Source: Prostheceraeus crozeri (taxonomy: Eukaryota > Platyhelminthes > Polycladida > Euryleptidae). From it: a stretch of DNA of 64,000 bases. The notes below the pieces were generated by a model that ran no database searches, had not been told where the DNA came from, and saw nothing but the letters and a program-made list of their open reading frames with translations. Location: contig CAJQUW010007815.1 in NCBI GenBank assembly GCA_907163375.1, positions 496,001-560,000 on the forward strand, in the 5' to 3' direction. Shown here in pieces: positions 24,655-37,609 of this stretch. Each line of letters opens with the position of its first letter. Position 1 is the first letter of the stretch. Made by a program: the position numbers and the translations under genes.

Positions 24655-25339
24655 TTAGTCGTACTCGTGGCCGCGCACTCGTGGGACAGCGGGCCGTTCG
24701 AGTTGTCAACGGTCGGCGTGAACGAAATCTAACAATATGTTTTACTGTGTCCAATAATCGAGGGCTATTGCACCACCATTTAATGAAAGGTGGCATTGTG
24801 ACCTATTCCGTGAGTTCTTGCAGGCCGTGTGTGCTGTGGGCTACGAGGACGCATCCTTCATCTTCGACAACGCTTCTGCGCACAGGCGAGCAGCAACGGA
24901 AGGAGTAATAATTGAAAGTAGCTGTATTTAGAGCAGCGTTTCCCAAATTTACTACGATCCAAAACTGGTTGTGGGAAGTATCTCGCGACCCTATTTAACT
25001 TATGTATTAAGGTGCTGACTTCATTTACCCTCCAAAGTAGGCCTACATGTAAATATGCAATCACAAGCAAAGTAATTATAGGTATTTATGAGTCTCGTCG
25101 AATAAAAATCCAAAGTAACACGCGACTTCACAAACAGCACTGACACTGCTAGCCCAATTCCACGAACTGAATTTTTAACGCACCCGTGATTCTATATTTG
25201 CATGTATGCCCTCTTTTAATGTTAAGTAAGGTCACTGCATCATTTCAGAAGCACTAACTATAATAATACTATACAATACTAACTAGAAATAAAATGACAT
25301 CCAGGTAAGAGATTTATAGATTCAATGTGATCGACTCAA

Positions 25340-25555
25340 TGTACTTGTGACAAAAAGCTCAATTTTACACCTCACAGACCTCAGTTCTATTCCTGGTCGG
25401 AGAAAATGGATTCCTTGAGCAAGAAGACGGTAGAAATAATGAATATCACTTTGCCTAATCATATTAATTGTGCCATCAGGGTTGGAACCAGCCACCGTTC
25501 CATATCCGAACGGCCGATGTTGACTACACAGGCCGTTCCAACCGTCTATTATAAT
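25340..25555 (-). mobile_element. tRNA-derived SINE, probable
   Basis: On the minus strand TAGTCAACATCG (25513-25524) matches an A box and GGTTCCAACC (25480-25489) a B box, at a tRNA-like distance. The following 140 bp would be the SINE body. The boundaries are approximate and no target duplication was found. Confidence 0.45.
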
Positions 25556-25559
25556 CATC

Positions 25560-27560
25560 TATAATAAGCAAGTTTAATTTACGAGATCATAGGGAAATGA
25601 TGAATGAAGAGTTGAGAAATGAGGCGTTGATATCCTGATTATTCGAGATTTTGACTTCTTCATCAGCGACCACTTTATGTTTTCACAATCTTTGACCAGT
25701 TTTCAAAATCTTCTTAAATGTTATTGAAGCTCCAATTGTATAACTGAAAACTTTATAACAGCAGCGATGCAAAAAATACAGAAACGCAGAATGCGCAACT
25801 GTTGCAAAATGCAATACAAAGAATTCAACATGCACGGACTCGGATAGCACGGTTATTAGCAGGCACAACATGAAATTCGTGTAGTCAATAACCTCAAGAC
25901 TTCCTGAAAGTGAATTGAAATCTGCGGAGTTCTCTAATCAGTAACATAAAATGAGCACGGACGCATTAATGTATTCCACAGAAAGTTTATTTCGAGATGT
26001 CATTTTCATGACTTTATCAGTAGCTTCTTTTTTAATTATCAATTTAATTAATGATTAATTAGCAAAATTATTTAATAATAAATATTATTTAGTTAGTGAT
26101 AATCGCTGCACATTTAATTGATGATTTTTAATTAATTCAAATATCAAAAGAAAACCCAAGTTTTGAATCATTGACCCTATGTTCAGCCTGGAGAGAGCAA
26201 TGGAGGGAAGCCACATGCTGTCCAATACTCTGAACTCCAACTGTGTTAATATTAATTTTAGTGATTAACTGCTTTTTTAGTCGCTGGCGTATTGAAGGCT
26301 TTTACACGTGACATGAGCATTCATATACTCATGAGGTTATTTTTTGTCATGTTCGCTTTTGTGATATGAGTGGATGATAAAAACAAATTACAACAACTGT
26401 AGCGTCACCGCAACGTTAGCGAAAACCCCATATGCACAGGTTGCGCGCCTCTGGTCATTGGATTATTTCCTCTGAATCACATAATGTCTGTGTAACGATG
26501 CTCTATTTTTTTGGTTATGTGATGCAATACCATAAATTCTTGTAATGTATCATGAACATCATGTACGTGCATTGAATTTATTTCAGAACAGCATTAAAGT
26601 AATGATCTTCATATCAACAATGACACTTGAGGGTATAAAACTGACTTCTGAAAAGAAAGGGGTTGATAGAATACGCAGATAGCTCGCGCGCAGTGTTATT
26701 GAACTTCAGTGCAAAAGAAATGAAAAAATAATTTTAATCAGTTCATAAAGTTCGACTTGTTCTTAAAGTTTAGGAAAATCCACGATAAAATAAATATTTA
26801 CTTCAGTCAGAGAAAACAGGCACTCCCAAGAGGCTAACACTTTGTTGCATTAAAATTTTACTCACGTATATGTTTCCATTTTTATGATACAATGGTTTAC
26901 TCTCTGCTCGTTCGCTGCTAAGTCTAGCAAAATGTCCTCAACACACAGTAAGTTCTTGGCTATAAAAAATTTGGTTTTCACACTTTGACATCATTTCCTT
27001 TACTTTGTAGGTGCATTTGTGAATATTAATTACTGATTCAAAGTGGAAATTTATTATAAGCAGCTAAGCAAGAGACCTGCATAAATATTGTTCTAGTAAT
27101 TGATTTTGGAATTTAGGTGCGCGGACTAATCTTGCTGTTGACACCAGGTGTATGTAAAATTTCACATATCTGTAAATATTTCATGTTTCAAGTATGCTGT
27201 TCGGTGTCTCTATATCAATTAAAAATAAACAGAATATTTGTAAGAAAAGTATTTTATCCGGGATATTGGGGATTTTTGACATTTTAGACGAAGGTCAATA
27301 TGTGAAGTTTCATCTTAACAATTGCGTTCACAGTTGTAAATCATAGTTCATCTGAGTTCCCTAAGTGATTTTGAACTGGATGTTAATTCGTTTTCCATGA
27401 ATACGGGAAGCCCAAAACGAAGATCATCTTGTTGGCATATATTGAGGTCCTGTGTGTTATGGCAGTGGACGGAAGGACCATATCTTAAATCATTAGCAAA
27501 TTAAAGATCAGAATTCTCTACTGAAACTTTTATGCCATTCATGGGATTATCACAGTAAAA
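25560..27560. other. 2 kb without a recognised gene
   Basis: AT-rich, including an almost pure A/T patch at about 26035-26150. No long frame and no RNA gene recognised. Confidence 0.4.
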
Positions 27561-27564
27561 AAAA

Positions 27565-27612
27565 TATACAAGGTTTCTGCCGACGTTTCGTCCCCAAACC
27601 CTTTATCGAGGC
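27565..27612 (-). ncRNA. Decayed hammerhead-like motif
   Basis: The minus strand reads TTGCC, CTCGATAA, a G-rich stretch, then GACGAAACGTCGGCAG. GAAA followed by the self-complementary ACGT, then a TC and GGCAG pairing with TTGCC, fits the hammerhead order. The CTGATGA box is altered and stem II is poor, so it is unlikely to be active. Confidence 0.25.
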
Positions 27613-29149
27613 AATGTTTTACAAAATCTTTTTAAAGTTTTATGTAGTGCATCATATAGTACTTTACATAGTAATATATAAAATACCTAATATTTCATCG
27701 TATTACATACTTCTATAACACGATGAGATCTCCCCATTTCATTCATGTGATTCGTGATGTGATCTGTGTATTCACGCTAGCCTCAACGATAGCCTGTGAT
27801 CGGCATCAAGATATTTCCTTACTCCAACTTCACAGCTTCTATATCTTCTCAAATAAGTACAACTGAATATGTAGGTTCGGTGGCCTTGCCAGCATTCATT
27901 TGTGTCAAAAATTATCAGGCCACTTGTAAGTCTACCAACAATATAGCCACATCACAGAGATAGATTCATTTGCGTGTGGGTTAGCCTAGAGAGGACATAA
28001 TTTTATCCAAGACATTGTTTGCAATAGTAGCAAACGATAGAAATTGACATAGATATTGGACTTTTTTTGACTTGGGTGATTCGCCGAACATGCGCATTGC
28101 AGAAGTAGCTTGCATCATCGAACATACGAGCCTCAACGAAACAGTCAAATTACAGCAGGGCTTTCCAGTTGAAAGTACATTTCTTTGACTCAATTTTTCT
28201 TAGTGATAAATTCCTCAAATAGAATTCACTCCGTTCGATTCTTCACGATCTAAGTTTTTTCTGACAATGCACGTTTAATGCTGTGTTGATCTTCTGTTTC
28301 GTCAGAACTCAAGCTTGAATTTGCATTACTTTCAATGGAAAACTGATCTTCTTGCCCCTCGAGACTAGTTCTGGCCGTGCCCATCAGTAATGAGGAAAGG
28401 CATCTCTAGACCGGACACGCAGACAAGACGATTTATTTCTGTGAGCTACACGCATGAGTAGCAAATTAGAAATGGACGTCAACTAAAACCTCCATATTTT
28501 GTATTGCATGATACATAGTTGAAAATTGAAATTGAATTTGAAAAAAGTCGACTGATTGATCAATCGAGCTCAACCCTGAGTCGGACGTTCATAACATGTG
28601 TCACAATAATCTTTCACAATGAATTTTTTTCGATATTTGCAAATAATATTTTCAATTATAAGATAATTCTGGAAAAGTAAGTGGGATATTCAGGACGGCC
28701 GCTTTAATGGCACAAATGCCATTTCCGTGGGGTTTCCCGACGAAGCTGAGTGCGCTGCATTTGGTGGTGTTCATTATCACTGTTATTTTTCGGAAAAAGA
28801 GGATCAAGTTTGCTATCAAAGAAATCATGTATGTGACTTTTCATAATAAAGAGAAGTCTATAAGTTTTTTGCACTCTGTCTGTTAGAATAGGAAAAGGTG
28901 ACACCTAGTGACAGAACGGAAGTACCCTAGCTGCCAACTACATGAAGTCAGCAAATTAACGCTTCAATGTCATTCTACAACGCTTCTCAATAGAATTCAC
29001 ACCCGCAATACAAAGAAAATATGCATTAAATCAAATAGACAATATTCGCTCAAGGAAAACCCTTCATCAATATTTCTTCAAATGCTCAAACCGCTTATAA
29101 AACCTCTTTTCAGCAGCACACATTACAGTCGCTGCAATTAAAATAAGAC
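27613..29149. other. 1.5 kb without a recognised gene
   Basis: AT-rich, with short unrecognised frames only. Confidence 0.4.
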
Positions 29150-30518
29150 CAGAAGGAAAATGATAGATTTTGAATTTATATATAAAATACAAGTCGATGC
29201 AAGCGATACACGCGGGTGTTAGCATGTTAGCGATAGCCGTTTAGAGCGAAGAAGAAGGTTAGTGATTTTTCTGACTGTGCTTGAATAGAGAGTGGCGATA
29301 ATTCAAAAAATAGATCTGAGTAGTCCAGATCTCTGAAAATAAACTTACAATGCCTTAACTAAGAGCTGATACCGGTCGAACATGCACAAATTGTTGCTTA
29401 TCACAAGATTCAGTGAAAGAAACAACAAGGAAAATGAAATGTTCAAAGATCGCTGTGCATAGCACCATCCAAACGTTTCGTGAAGGTGGGCGTTTGAACT
29501 CTTTTCATTCTAGCAGACAACGTCTCAACAAGGTTCGGGACGATCGATTTAATTCGGCGTTTGTGTATATCCAATATGTTGTTGCCTGCAACTGAAATTC
29601 AGCGCCAGTTATGACTTCATGGTAATTTGTTTCAATCAGAACTGTTCGAAATCGTTTCAGTAGTTCTCAATCGATTCGGCAGACCTCAAATCTTGCACAG
29701 TTCCCAGAAAGCCTCGTTTAACTCAGTCGATGAAGAAAAGTCGCCCTGACTTCGCACGAGAACACATTTCCTGGACCATAGATCAATGGAAAACGGTTAT
29801 GTAGTCTGATGAAAGCAATTTTGAACAGTTTGGTTTTAAAGCAACACGAGTTCGACGGCCCTTTGAAACTCGATACGACGAGAAATCTTAATTCTAACGG
29901 TAAAACACTGTCCACCCATATTGGTCTGGGCTGCTTTTTCAGCTTATGATCGTGGTGCTTTAGTCTGTCTTGAGCCAATGGAGCGATTAAATGCAGAAAA
30001 ATATTTGAAAATATTGGATGTCAAATTGCAGTATTTCATGAATATCATTCATCAGTACAATATTTTTCAGCAGGAATCTGCACCTTGCCATGTGGCTAGG
30101 AAATGTCAGAGATTGTTTCGTGATCAACAAATCTCAGCTCTTCCATGGCTAGGTAATTCAACTGATCTGAATCAAATAGAAAACCTGTGGACAGTAATGA
30201 AGAAAAAGGTCTCAGACAAATCCTCTCAAACGCTTCCAGAGAGTTGAAGGAAGCGATCTTAAACGCTTGGAAACACCAAATTACTCCAGAATTGTGCTTG
30301 AAACTTCTGTCTTCAATACCCTCCAGGTTATCTGTTGCTATCCAAAGTCGTGGAGGACCCACGAAATACTAAACATGCATTATGCATCATGAATAAAAAG
30401 GGTATTTTTTAGTTCATTTTATTTATACTTCTGGCATAATTAACGCTAAAAGGTCACAAATTGAATCGCACTCGACTTGCATTTGATACATAGTCAAAAT
30501 CTATATTATTTTACTTCT
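29150..30518 (+). mobile_element. Tc1-type transposon relic, about 1.37 kb
   Basis: Both ends share a diverged inverted repeat: AGAAGG-AAAATGATAGATTTTGA on the left corresponds to AGAAGTAAAAT..ATAGATTTTGA read from the right, followed by ACAAGTCGATGC / GCAAGTCGAGTGC. The size is right for Tc1/mariner. The transposase inside is broken in several places, so the copy is dead and fairly old. Confidence 0.75.
29400..30372 (+). pseudogene. Tc1-type transposase relic
   Basis: An N-terminal DNA-binding part reads KMKCSKIAVHSTIQTFREGG (29440 onward). The catalytic domain begins VM-stop-SDESNFEQFGF near 29800, where a TAG replaces the usual Trp before the first catalytic Asp. It continues in a good frame at 29921-30247 (VWAAFSAYDRGALVCLE, FQQESAPCHVARK, WLGNSTDLNQIENLW), where the second and third catalytic positions sit, then shifts to LKEAILNAWKHQITPELC and ends GGPTKY at 30372. 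Several stops and frameshifts make it non-functional. Confidence 0.8.
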
Positions 30519-31179
30519 ACATAATAAGCTCATACGCTGACAATGAAAAACAACGATTCAAGGAAAACAGCAACAATTATTAAAAACAATTATTGGAATA
30601 TTTTTAAGAAAAGAGATCTGCCATTAAGACCTAGGGTCAGATTTAATCTAGAAATTTTATCATTTATTAACAACGCTTCTACTATTCGAGTTTCAAATTA
30701 CGCAACCCAATCAAGAATTTTGATGACCCAAACGTAGCCATATGCAAAATTGTGCTACCACAGAATTGCATCCTAGGTCACCTAGAGGGCTTGGGCTCCA
30801 CATCCAAGCCTAACATGATGCAAAGTTCTAGCTGCCATAGGCCCCATTCCATTACTATAGGTCTATACCATGCATAAATTATACTGTACAGGTATAAATA
30901 TTATGCATAAATTATACTTGGTAGCCTTAGCCTGGCTGTAGGCCTACAGTAAGCACTGGCACTGTGTCTAGGCCATGTCTAGTCTATGGGTCACCGGGAA
31001 GCCTTTGCATGGACATGCTAGCTAGGCTCAGGTTCTGTATCACCACATCAAGCCAAGCGAGATGAATGTTTGGTCCATATAGTCAGGCCTATCGAATCTA
31101 ATCTAATTAGCCTATAGGATAAATCACAGGTTATAACAAAAGGCGACCGTCATGATGTTGCATTTTCTAAGTCTAGCCT
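30519..31179. other. No gene recognised
   Basis: AT-rich spacer between the two Tc1 relics. Confidence 0.35.
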
Positions 31180-31470
31180 ACCCTCCTAATGTTGATGTTC
31201 TGCAAAGGCAAATTCTCCCATTGTCCTCCCAATTGGGTGATCATTCCTCTGACTGGATTTACATGGATCACAATTTCACTTGTGACAGGAGTTGTTTGAA
31301 TACTTCATTCAAAACTCAACCCGGCATGCGAGCTTTGCAATGCCCGCTTGGTTGCCAGACCTCAATCCCATTGTAAATATCTGGAGTTTGCTAAAGCGTG
31401 GTTTGAGGAGATCAATTCTTCCTGGACATGATCTTTCGCCATTTTAAGTTTTGCTAAAGATAAAGTTTGG
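31180..31470 (+). pseudogene. Second Tc1/mariner-type transposase fragment
   Basis: One frame gives MDHNFTCDRSC and TQPGMRALQCP, matching the family's MDDNAPCH and QPGM.AL.WP. The neighbouring frame gives WLPDLNPIVNIWSLLKRGL and RRSI, matching PDLNPIE.LWD.LKR. The order is right with a frameshift between. It differs from the element at 29150, so it is another family. No ends were found. Confidence 0.65.
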
Positions 31471-31479
31471 AGGACTTAG

Positions 31480-34400
31480 ATCAACTAGCAATCAATCGCA
31501 CTAGTTGCGCAAATAACTATTGCATTGCACAAGACTGAATATTTTGATGAATGATTGTACAAGGAACAATCGCATATTTGAAAATTATCTTAAAGGTCAG
31601 ACTCTATTTTTCAAAAAGGAATTTGTAACGGGATATACTGTTTCAATGCATTTCTGAAATGAAAAAGCTCTCATTCGAAAAGAAACAGGTTGCGATCAAG
31701 TTTTCATGTTGTCATTTTTCCAACCTCATTTGTGAGAAATGTGAGGAGATGACATTTTACACAATAGAAGAATGATTCATTATTGAATGAATTGGAAAAA
31801 TAAAAAATTGATTGATTCTCATCCACAGTAAGTCTACAAATTGGTCCATTTCTAATCAGATACTATCAGCTAGGAAAACACACACTGAAACTATGTCGTG
31901 TAAGTGAATAAATGATGTAATATGAGATAATTTCAAAACATTGTGATGTTAAAGCATCCTATCAATATTAAAATCGATGTTTCATTGCATCCAAGGAAGT
32001 AAGGAACTAAATCGTGAATTTCTCTCCTTCGTGAAGGTCTTCATGAAAAGCAATTAGCGAATGCATCAATCGTTGATGATCAAAGAGATTCCTGACTGAT
32101 TATATTTGTTGGGATGCTACCTAAAATGTCAAAAATGCAATGATTAACCTCAAGTGGAATAAACAGTGACGAAATAATGTTTGCTTCTGCTTCGTAAATT
32201 CTAACTTCGTAATTTTTCATTTATCCATTTTATTGCGAATTCTAGAAGCAAATGCTTTCTGCCGGATTAAATGTCAGCAATATCACTTGCTTATTTATTT
32301 AGTATACTGCTAAGACCTTATATTCAATGTCCTCCGTTGGCACGAAATTCAAAAGATCACTTATTGCTTGGTAGTATTTTGCGGCCCAAAGTGGCCAAAG
32401 CGCAATCAGGTAGGCAGGCGAAGCATGGGGACAAGACTTGCTCGACTAAATCACATCTTACTAAGGGAACAAGAGTGATGTCGCATCTTGGATTGCAACT
32501 CGATAAGACCGTGTAGTTTAGCCATGCACTGATCCTAAGCCGCCTAACAAGATACACAAATCGATCTGTCAGAACCTCTCTTCAAACTGCCTTAGTGTCT
32601 TAAGTGTTTGAGCACTAATTGGAAGCTGCAATTACTGCACTCGAACCGTCGGACAGTGACATCACCGCCACCGTTCGGTCTGCAACATGTGAGACTGCAT
32701 TGTTAATGAGACCCCTGAAAAACAGCGTCGCTGCTTCGGAGACGGATCCCAGGTGCAGAACGCAAGGAGACACGTCTGGGCTCTGCGTTGCTCAACACTG
32801 TAATCCGTCAACTACCAAATGAAATGAATTTTGCTGCAAAACCAAATCATCAAAAAAACTAGTATTTCTTGACAAATGAAGATGGTTTCGCTTTTTTGGC
32901 TATCTGACTGTGTTCACCTGGTAGTGGCCGCCTGAATGAATTTCGAAGGTCTAGTAGGTAATTTCCAGATCATCTGGTAGCCATGGTCTTAAATTTCACT
33001 GGAACATTTCGCATTTAGTTCATATTTAATACTTCTTATAAATTAATTGGACAGTAGTTGATTCACTACATATTTTTGAGCTAAAGTCATATTCTATTTT
33101 TTTAATCATGTAAGGTGAATAATAATTCTGAAGTCTTGTGAAAGAAAATTCATTTCTTATCACTTCCTTCTACACAGCCCCAAACATGCTCAACTCCATT
33201 TGATGAATTGACTAAAATCATTTGGATTGAACAATGACTTCAATGCAAACACATTCATCCATATATCTCAAAAATAATTGCATTTGACTTTATGAATTAT
33301 AAATGTGTCATCATTTCGAATTAATTGTAGGCCTAATTTCAAAACTGCGTAATGCATATTGCTCACAGTTGTGTTCTTATTGATTATTCATATTTTTTAG
33401 ACTTACCGTGTAATATAATCGAATTCAAAATTGTAAGTTTGACTCTAAAATGTCAATGTCTTACTACTTATACCGCAGTAATGAGTACCATGCAATTTTA
33501 GAGCCATGCATATTGACAAAATTACTTAAATCAACATATTTTATATTGCAAAATTCGCATTGGAGTTGCAATTCAATTTTAATAAACATTGTGCCATTGG
33601 AAACCGGATGTTTCTTAGATTAAATCGGCATATATGTCACTGTCACCAGCAGTCCTCACGAAAAAAATTGAAAGTTTTCTATGATGCAGATTTTCAACAT
33701 AGAGACGACCGAAGTTTTTGATGAAAATTGACTGACAGTGTGAACTTCCCGACATCTTTATTTATGATGCAAAGATTTAATGATTCTTTGAATGGACAAA
33801 AATAGAGAGTCTGTTTCAAATTATTACTTGCGCCTCTCAAAATTCAGTTTTGATCAATATTTTAGTATCAGCTGATTTCAATTAAATAGAAGTTAAATTT
33901 TCAGTTTGTTGTCCTAATTTCGTCATGCTTGTGAATTAAAAACATCAAATTTCAACAAATAGCAATGCTTTTCGATGAAATTACAAAAGAAATTACAAAT
34001 TTCCCTTAATAAGCTCTTCCATGGGTGTTTATCTGTCAAATATGAGGACAGATTCGATTAATCACAAAAAATGAAAGGGAGATAAAACGCATGCAGTAAT
34101 TTATTTGATTAATTGTTCTAATCACAATATTCATTATGGTGGCTCGACTTCTGGTCCTTTGATGCGGAGAATCCCAAATCATACTTCAGCTATTCGTGAC
34201 AGCAATATTAATTACTCGAGCTTACCCATGCATTTTAGCTCTCCACCTTGTTCAATAGACAATTTCCGTTTCTGCGGTTTATAAATGTGCAAAAATGAAT
34301 TTAAAAGACTTCAGAGAGAGAATGTCTAAGACTAGACAACGACGGTTTGAATATTGCATTAAATGTAAATACATCAAATGAAACTACATTAAATTAAACC

Positions 34401-36350
34401 TACCACTTAGCCACTGTTCTGATCGCCTTGCACACGATTTACACCATTTGGTCAACAATGGTTATTTTTTCAAACAACAGTTATCGAATAAATAATGCTG
34501 TCACTTAGCTTCATGTTAGCTGTCAATCACACCATTTGTCCATCGATTTTTTCCTCGATCACCATGAGCCTGTACGCTTTGATTCATCATTGCAAATATT
34601 GTGAACACATTTCATTTATCTCAGTTCATCATCATTCTGTATCCATAACCATTTCATCATTCATTAAGCAAACCATCAAGGATTGAGAAGTTCTGACCGC
34701 CGACTACAGGGCCAGTGACATGAGGTAGAGCAGCCTAATCTTCTCTCCCTCTTTTTCTCTCTCTACTCTCTATTCTCACTCTCACTCACTAAATCACTCT
34801 CGCCCAACAGCATGCTCGGAGGTTATTCGGATTGACAAGTGAAAGCCTATACATGCATACATTAATATACATGCATAATTGGAAAAACCTACTCATAAGG
34901 AATATAAAACTTAATCATAAATTATGAGTTCTTGCAAAGGAAAGCGGTTGTAATGAAGAAACCTACCATATTTATAGAGCAGGAAAACGGTTTTTGTGAG
35001 CTCGAACGTGTATCATAACGTGGAAATTTTCGACCGAGGCATTTGTCACGTACAGATGTAATGGCAGACCAGGAAAGCACGTCATAATAATAACAAAATT
35101 GATAATATAATAATATAAAATCGAGCTCACCAAAACGAGTTTCCTTCTCTATACTGACATAGTTCGGTGATACCGCTCATTGAACTATCACATTTTAGCA
35201 AACGAATGAAATATTTATGAAAAAGTCAAATATTAGTTCGGTTAATGATGTTGAAGGAGTTCAAACATGTTCGACATACTCAAAGAGGCTAAAACGGAGC
35301 TAGTAAAGTAAACTCAAACAATAAGTTAGTGCTATTTGCACATCATCACAAAAATGCGTGATTTATGACAAAAAATGCAGCAGAAAGAAAGTTTTGCAGA
35401 ATTCTTTGATTGCGTACCTTGTTGCTCCAATGCAATAAATCAGTTAAGCAAACAAAGCTATTTGCTAAACGGCTGCGACAGAGTTTGTCATTCAAATGGA
35501 AATATAATTTATGCATTCTTTCATCTAGTTTCTAACTCACCGTTATTTCTGAAGAAGTAAGCCTCATCCTTAGCCTAGATGCATATACTTTGTAGGCATA
35601 TGTCAATTTGACCTAAAGATCGTTGATTTCAGTCTTATCGTGCAATGGGAATTACAAGTATGAAGGAAGTAATCTCAAAGCTAGCATGTGTCTGATGATT
35701 CTGTTGTTCGACTCCATCTTTTCATTAAGAGCAGAAATTTCTGCGAACATAGTAGTTACTGATTGCAAGCATGCGTCCGGATTTGGCTATGCACCCAAAA
35801 TGCCGCAAAACCTCTGATGGAACTGTCGATAGCCAAGTGACATCCAAAATAACAGCCTCACTGATCAAACAATTATTACAGACAATGGACAGCCAAAAGT
35901 GTCTGTTCGAATATTCGAAAATTGCCTCTTACGATTAGTAAAAATATCGTTATATCTGCATTTATGCTATTTTCATCTTATACGAGGCCTATGTTATCTG
36001 TGTTTCGTTTCTCGATCAGATATGTTGTAAGGAATGTAGCTTGAAGTCATACATGTTCGAGTTAGGAAATTATTGGGCTCTAGACGTAAACACGCTTGAT
36101 GATATTAAGCCCAGAGATAACCTATGCCGATAATTAGGACTTTTAGCTGAATATCAATATGGCCTCAATTCCGCAATAACAAATTCATGTAATAAATAGT
36201 AATTAATATGAACATTAGATACATAGCAATTGGATAGCAATATGTACAATATGGTATGATTCAAAATATCTTCATGCAATTTTAAATCTCAATCAAAATT
36301 CCAAACATATTCTGGAAATTGCTGTTCCACTTCATTAGAGAATTAGCCAC
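31480..36350. other. 4.9 kb without a recognised gene
   Basis: AT-rich sequence with only short frames. A GC-richer patch at 32370-32820 carries a 67-codon frame (32619-32822) with no recognised motif. A pyrimidine-rich tract (CTCTCCCTCTTTTTCTCTC and similar) covers about 34737-34802. No RNA gene or transposon end was recognised. Confidence 0.4.
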
Positions 36351-36354
36351 TCTC

Positions 36355-36460
36355 GGGTCCAATCTTGGGGTACCCAAGATTAATCTTTTTCTTGGGTTTT
36401 GGGGGTCACCCCAAGATTTAATCTTGATCTTGGGGGTACCCAAGCCCAATATTGGACTCA
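36355..36460. repeat. Palindromic repeat with TTGGGGTACC motifs
   Basis: GGGTCCAATCTTGGGGTACC at the left is mirrored by GGGTACCCAAGCCCAATATTGGACTC (read as its complement) at the right, with a further AATCTTGGGGT mirror in the middle. The whole 100-bp block can fold into a long imperfect hairpin. Both strands are open as a result, but this is not evidence of coding. Confidence 0.55.
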
Positions 36461-37033
36461 ACCTTGGCAAAAACTGCATAAAACTGCATAATGTATGCGC
36501 CCTTTTCGAACAAGACTTTTGTAAATGGTTACGCTATTTACGCCCTAAGCTTGTGCAACATAATTGATTTGTAAAAAATATTTGGCATTTAAAATCACAA
36601 TTGTATATCAATTTCAAAAACTATCTGACCTTATGATTTTACAAATCATAATGACATCTTGATTGAATGTGAGAAAAGAAGCAGTCGCCTATATCATTCA
36701 AAGAAATACCGGTAACTTGCTTTTTAGATAGTCCATTACATAGGCTAAGTTGAAACTTAGTATACTTGCAGCTTTAAACCTGGATCTAATGCAGAGTGCG
36801 CTTTTATTAGCGTATCCAGGGGAAAGCAAGCTTCATTCTCGAAGCAATTTGCATTCAGCAACAAAGATAGAGATAGCAAGTATACATGTATTCATAGATA
36901 AAGCCTCATCATTACTATTTGACCAAAAGAAAAAATGAACCATAGAGCATTCCAAAAGTTTCCAAAAGTAGCTTGTAATGTCTGAAAATCATAATTAAAC
37001 AAAGTCAAAACTGATAAAATTATAAGCACACAC

Positions 37034-37115
37034 CTGTCGCTGGCATACTCGCTGCTGCTGCGGCGCTCAACGGAATCGCGGTAAAAGGCGCCGAGTCTCA
37101 CCTCCATGTTCAGGC
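37034..37115 (-). CDS. Possible host exon, 82 bp
   Basis: The stretch is clearly GC-richer than its surroundings, follows an acceptor-like TTTCAATTATAG and ends before GTGTGT. The open reading is LNMEVRLGAFYRDSVERR followed by SSSEYASDR. An internal ATG (37107) could be a translation start. No domain is recognised and no partner exon was found. It could also be chance or part of a transposon. Confidence 0.3.
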
Positions 37116-37253
37116 CTATAATTGAAAGTAAGAGAAAACAGCTCATGTATCCGCGTGATTATTCAGTCTTAACTTAAGCACTATTAGTACGGATTCCTTT
37201 TTTACCTCAAGTTTCTGCAAAATATTGATTATGAAATAAAATTCCAATTACAG

Positions 37254-37402
37254 ATGATGAATGTATTTGGAAAAATAAAGTGCTTCATCTCAGGATGGAA
37301 GGAGAACTTGATGCGGCTACATTACGTCTTCGGAAGAAAATTGAGTGCGGTGTTGATTACGCTTCTGCTGCCTATCTGAGCGAGGAACGAGGCCGAAAAT
37401 GA
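37254..37402 (+). CDS. Possible terminal host exon, 149 bp
   Basis: It follows a good acceptor (AAATTCCAATTACAG) and stays open for 48 codons to a TGA. It reads DECIWKNKVLHLRMEGELD and continues with charged, helix-like sequence (LRLRKKIECG, AAYLSEERGRK). The composition looks coding. No domain and no upstream exon were recognised, and no clear polyadenylation signal follows. Confidence 0.3.
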
Positions 37403-37609
37403 GGCTTTCACAGAATGATGTATTGTCACTCTATGGGTAAATCAAATCTGTGCTTCTGCCGAGCTCTTGTCACACAGGTGATGCCATCATGTGCTCATGA
37501 ACTTTTGTCTATGAAGCTAAACACATTGACCAAGCCTTTTAATGTTGGCATATGCAGCATTTCGTATTATGGTGCTCACATTTAGCGACATTCTCGCATA
37601 CATTACCAA

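Noticed and set aside
24934-25000. Possible hAT end (CAGCGTTTCCCAAATT)
   Set aside because: No partner terminus or target duplication seen nearby.
32619-32822. 67-codon frame in a GC-richer patch
   Set aside because: No recognised domain and no supporting signals.
36282-36567. Opposite-strand frames across the TTGGGGTACC palindrome
   Set aside because: Open only because of the palindromic repeat.
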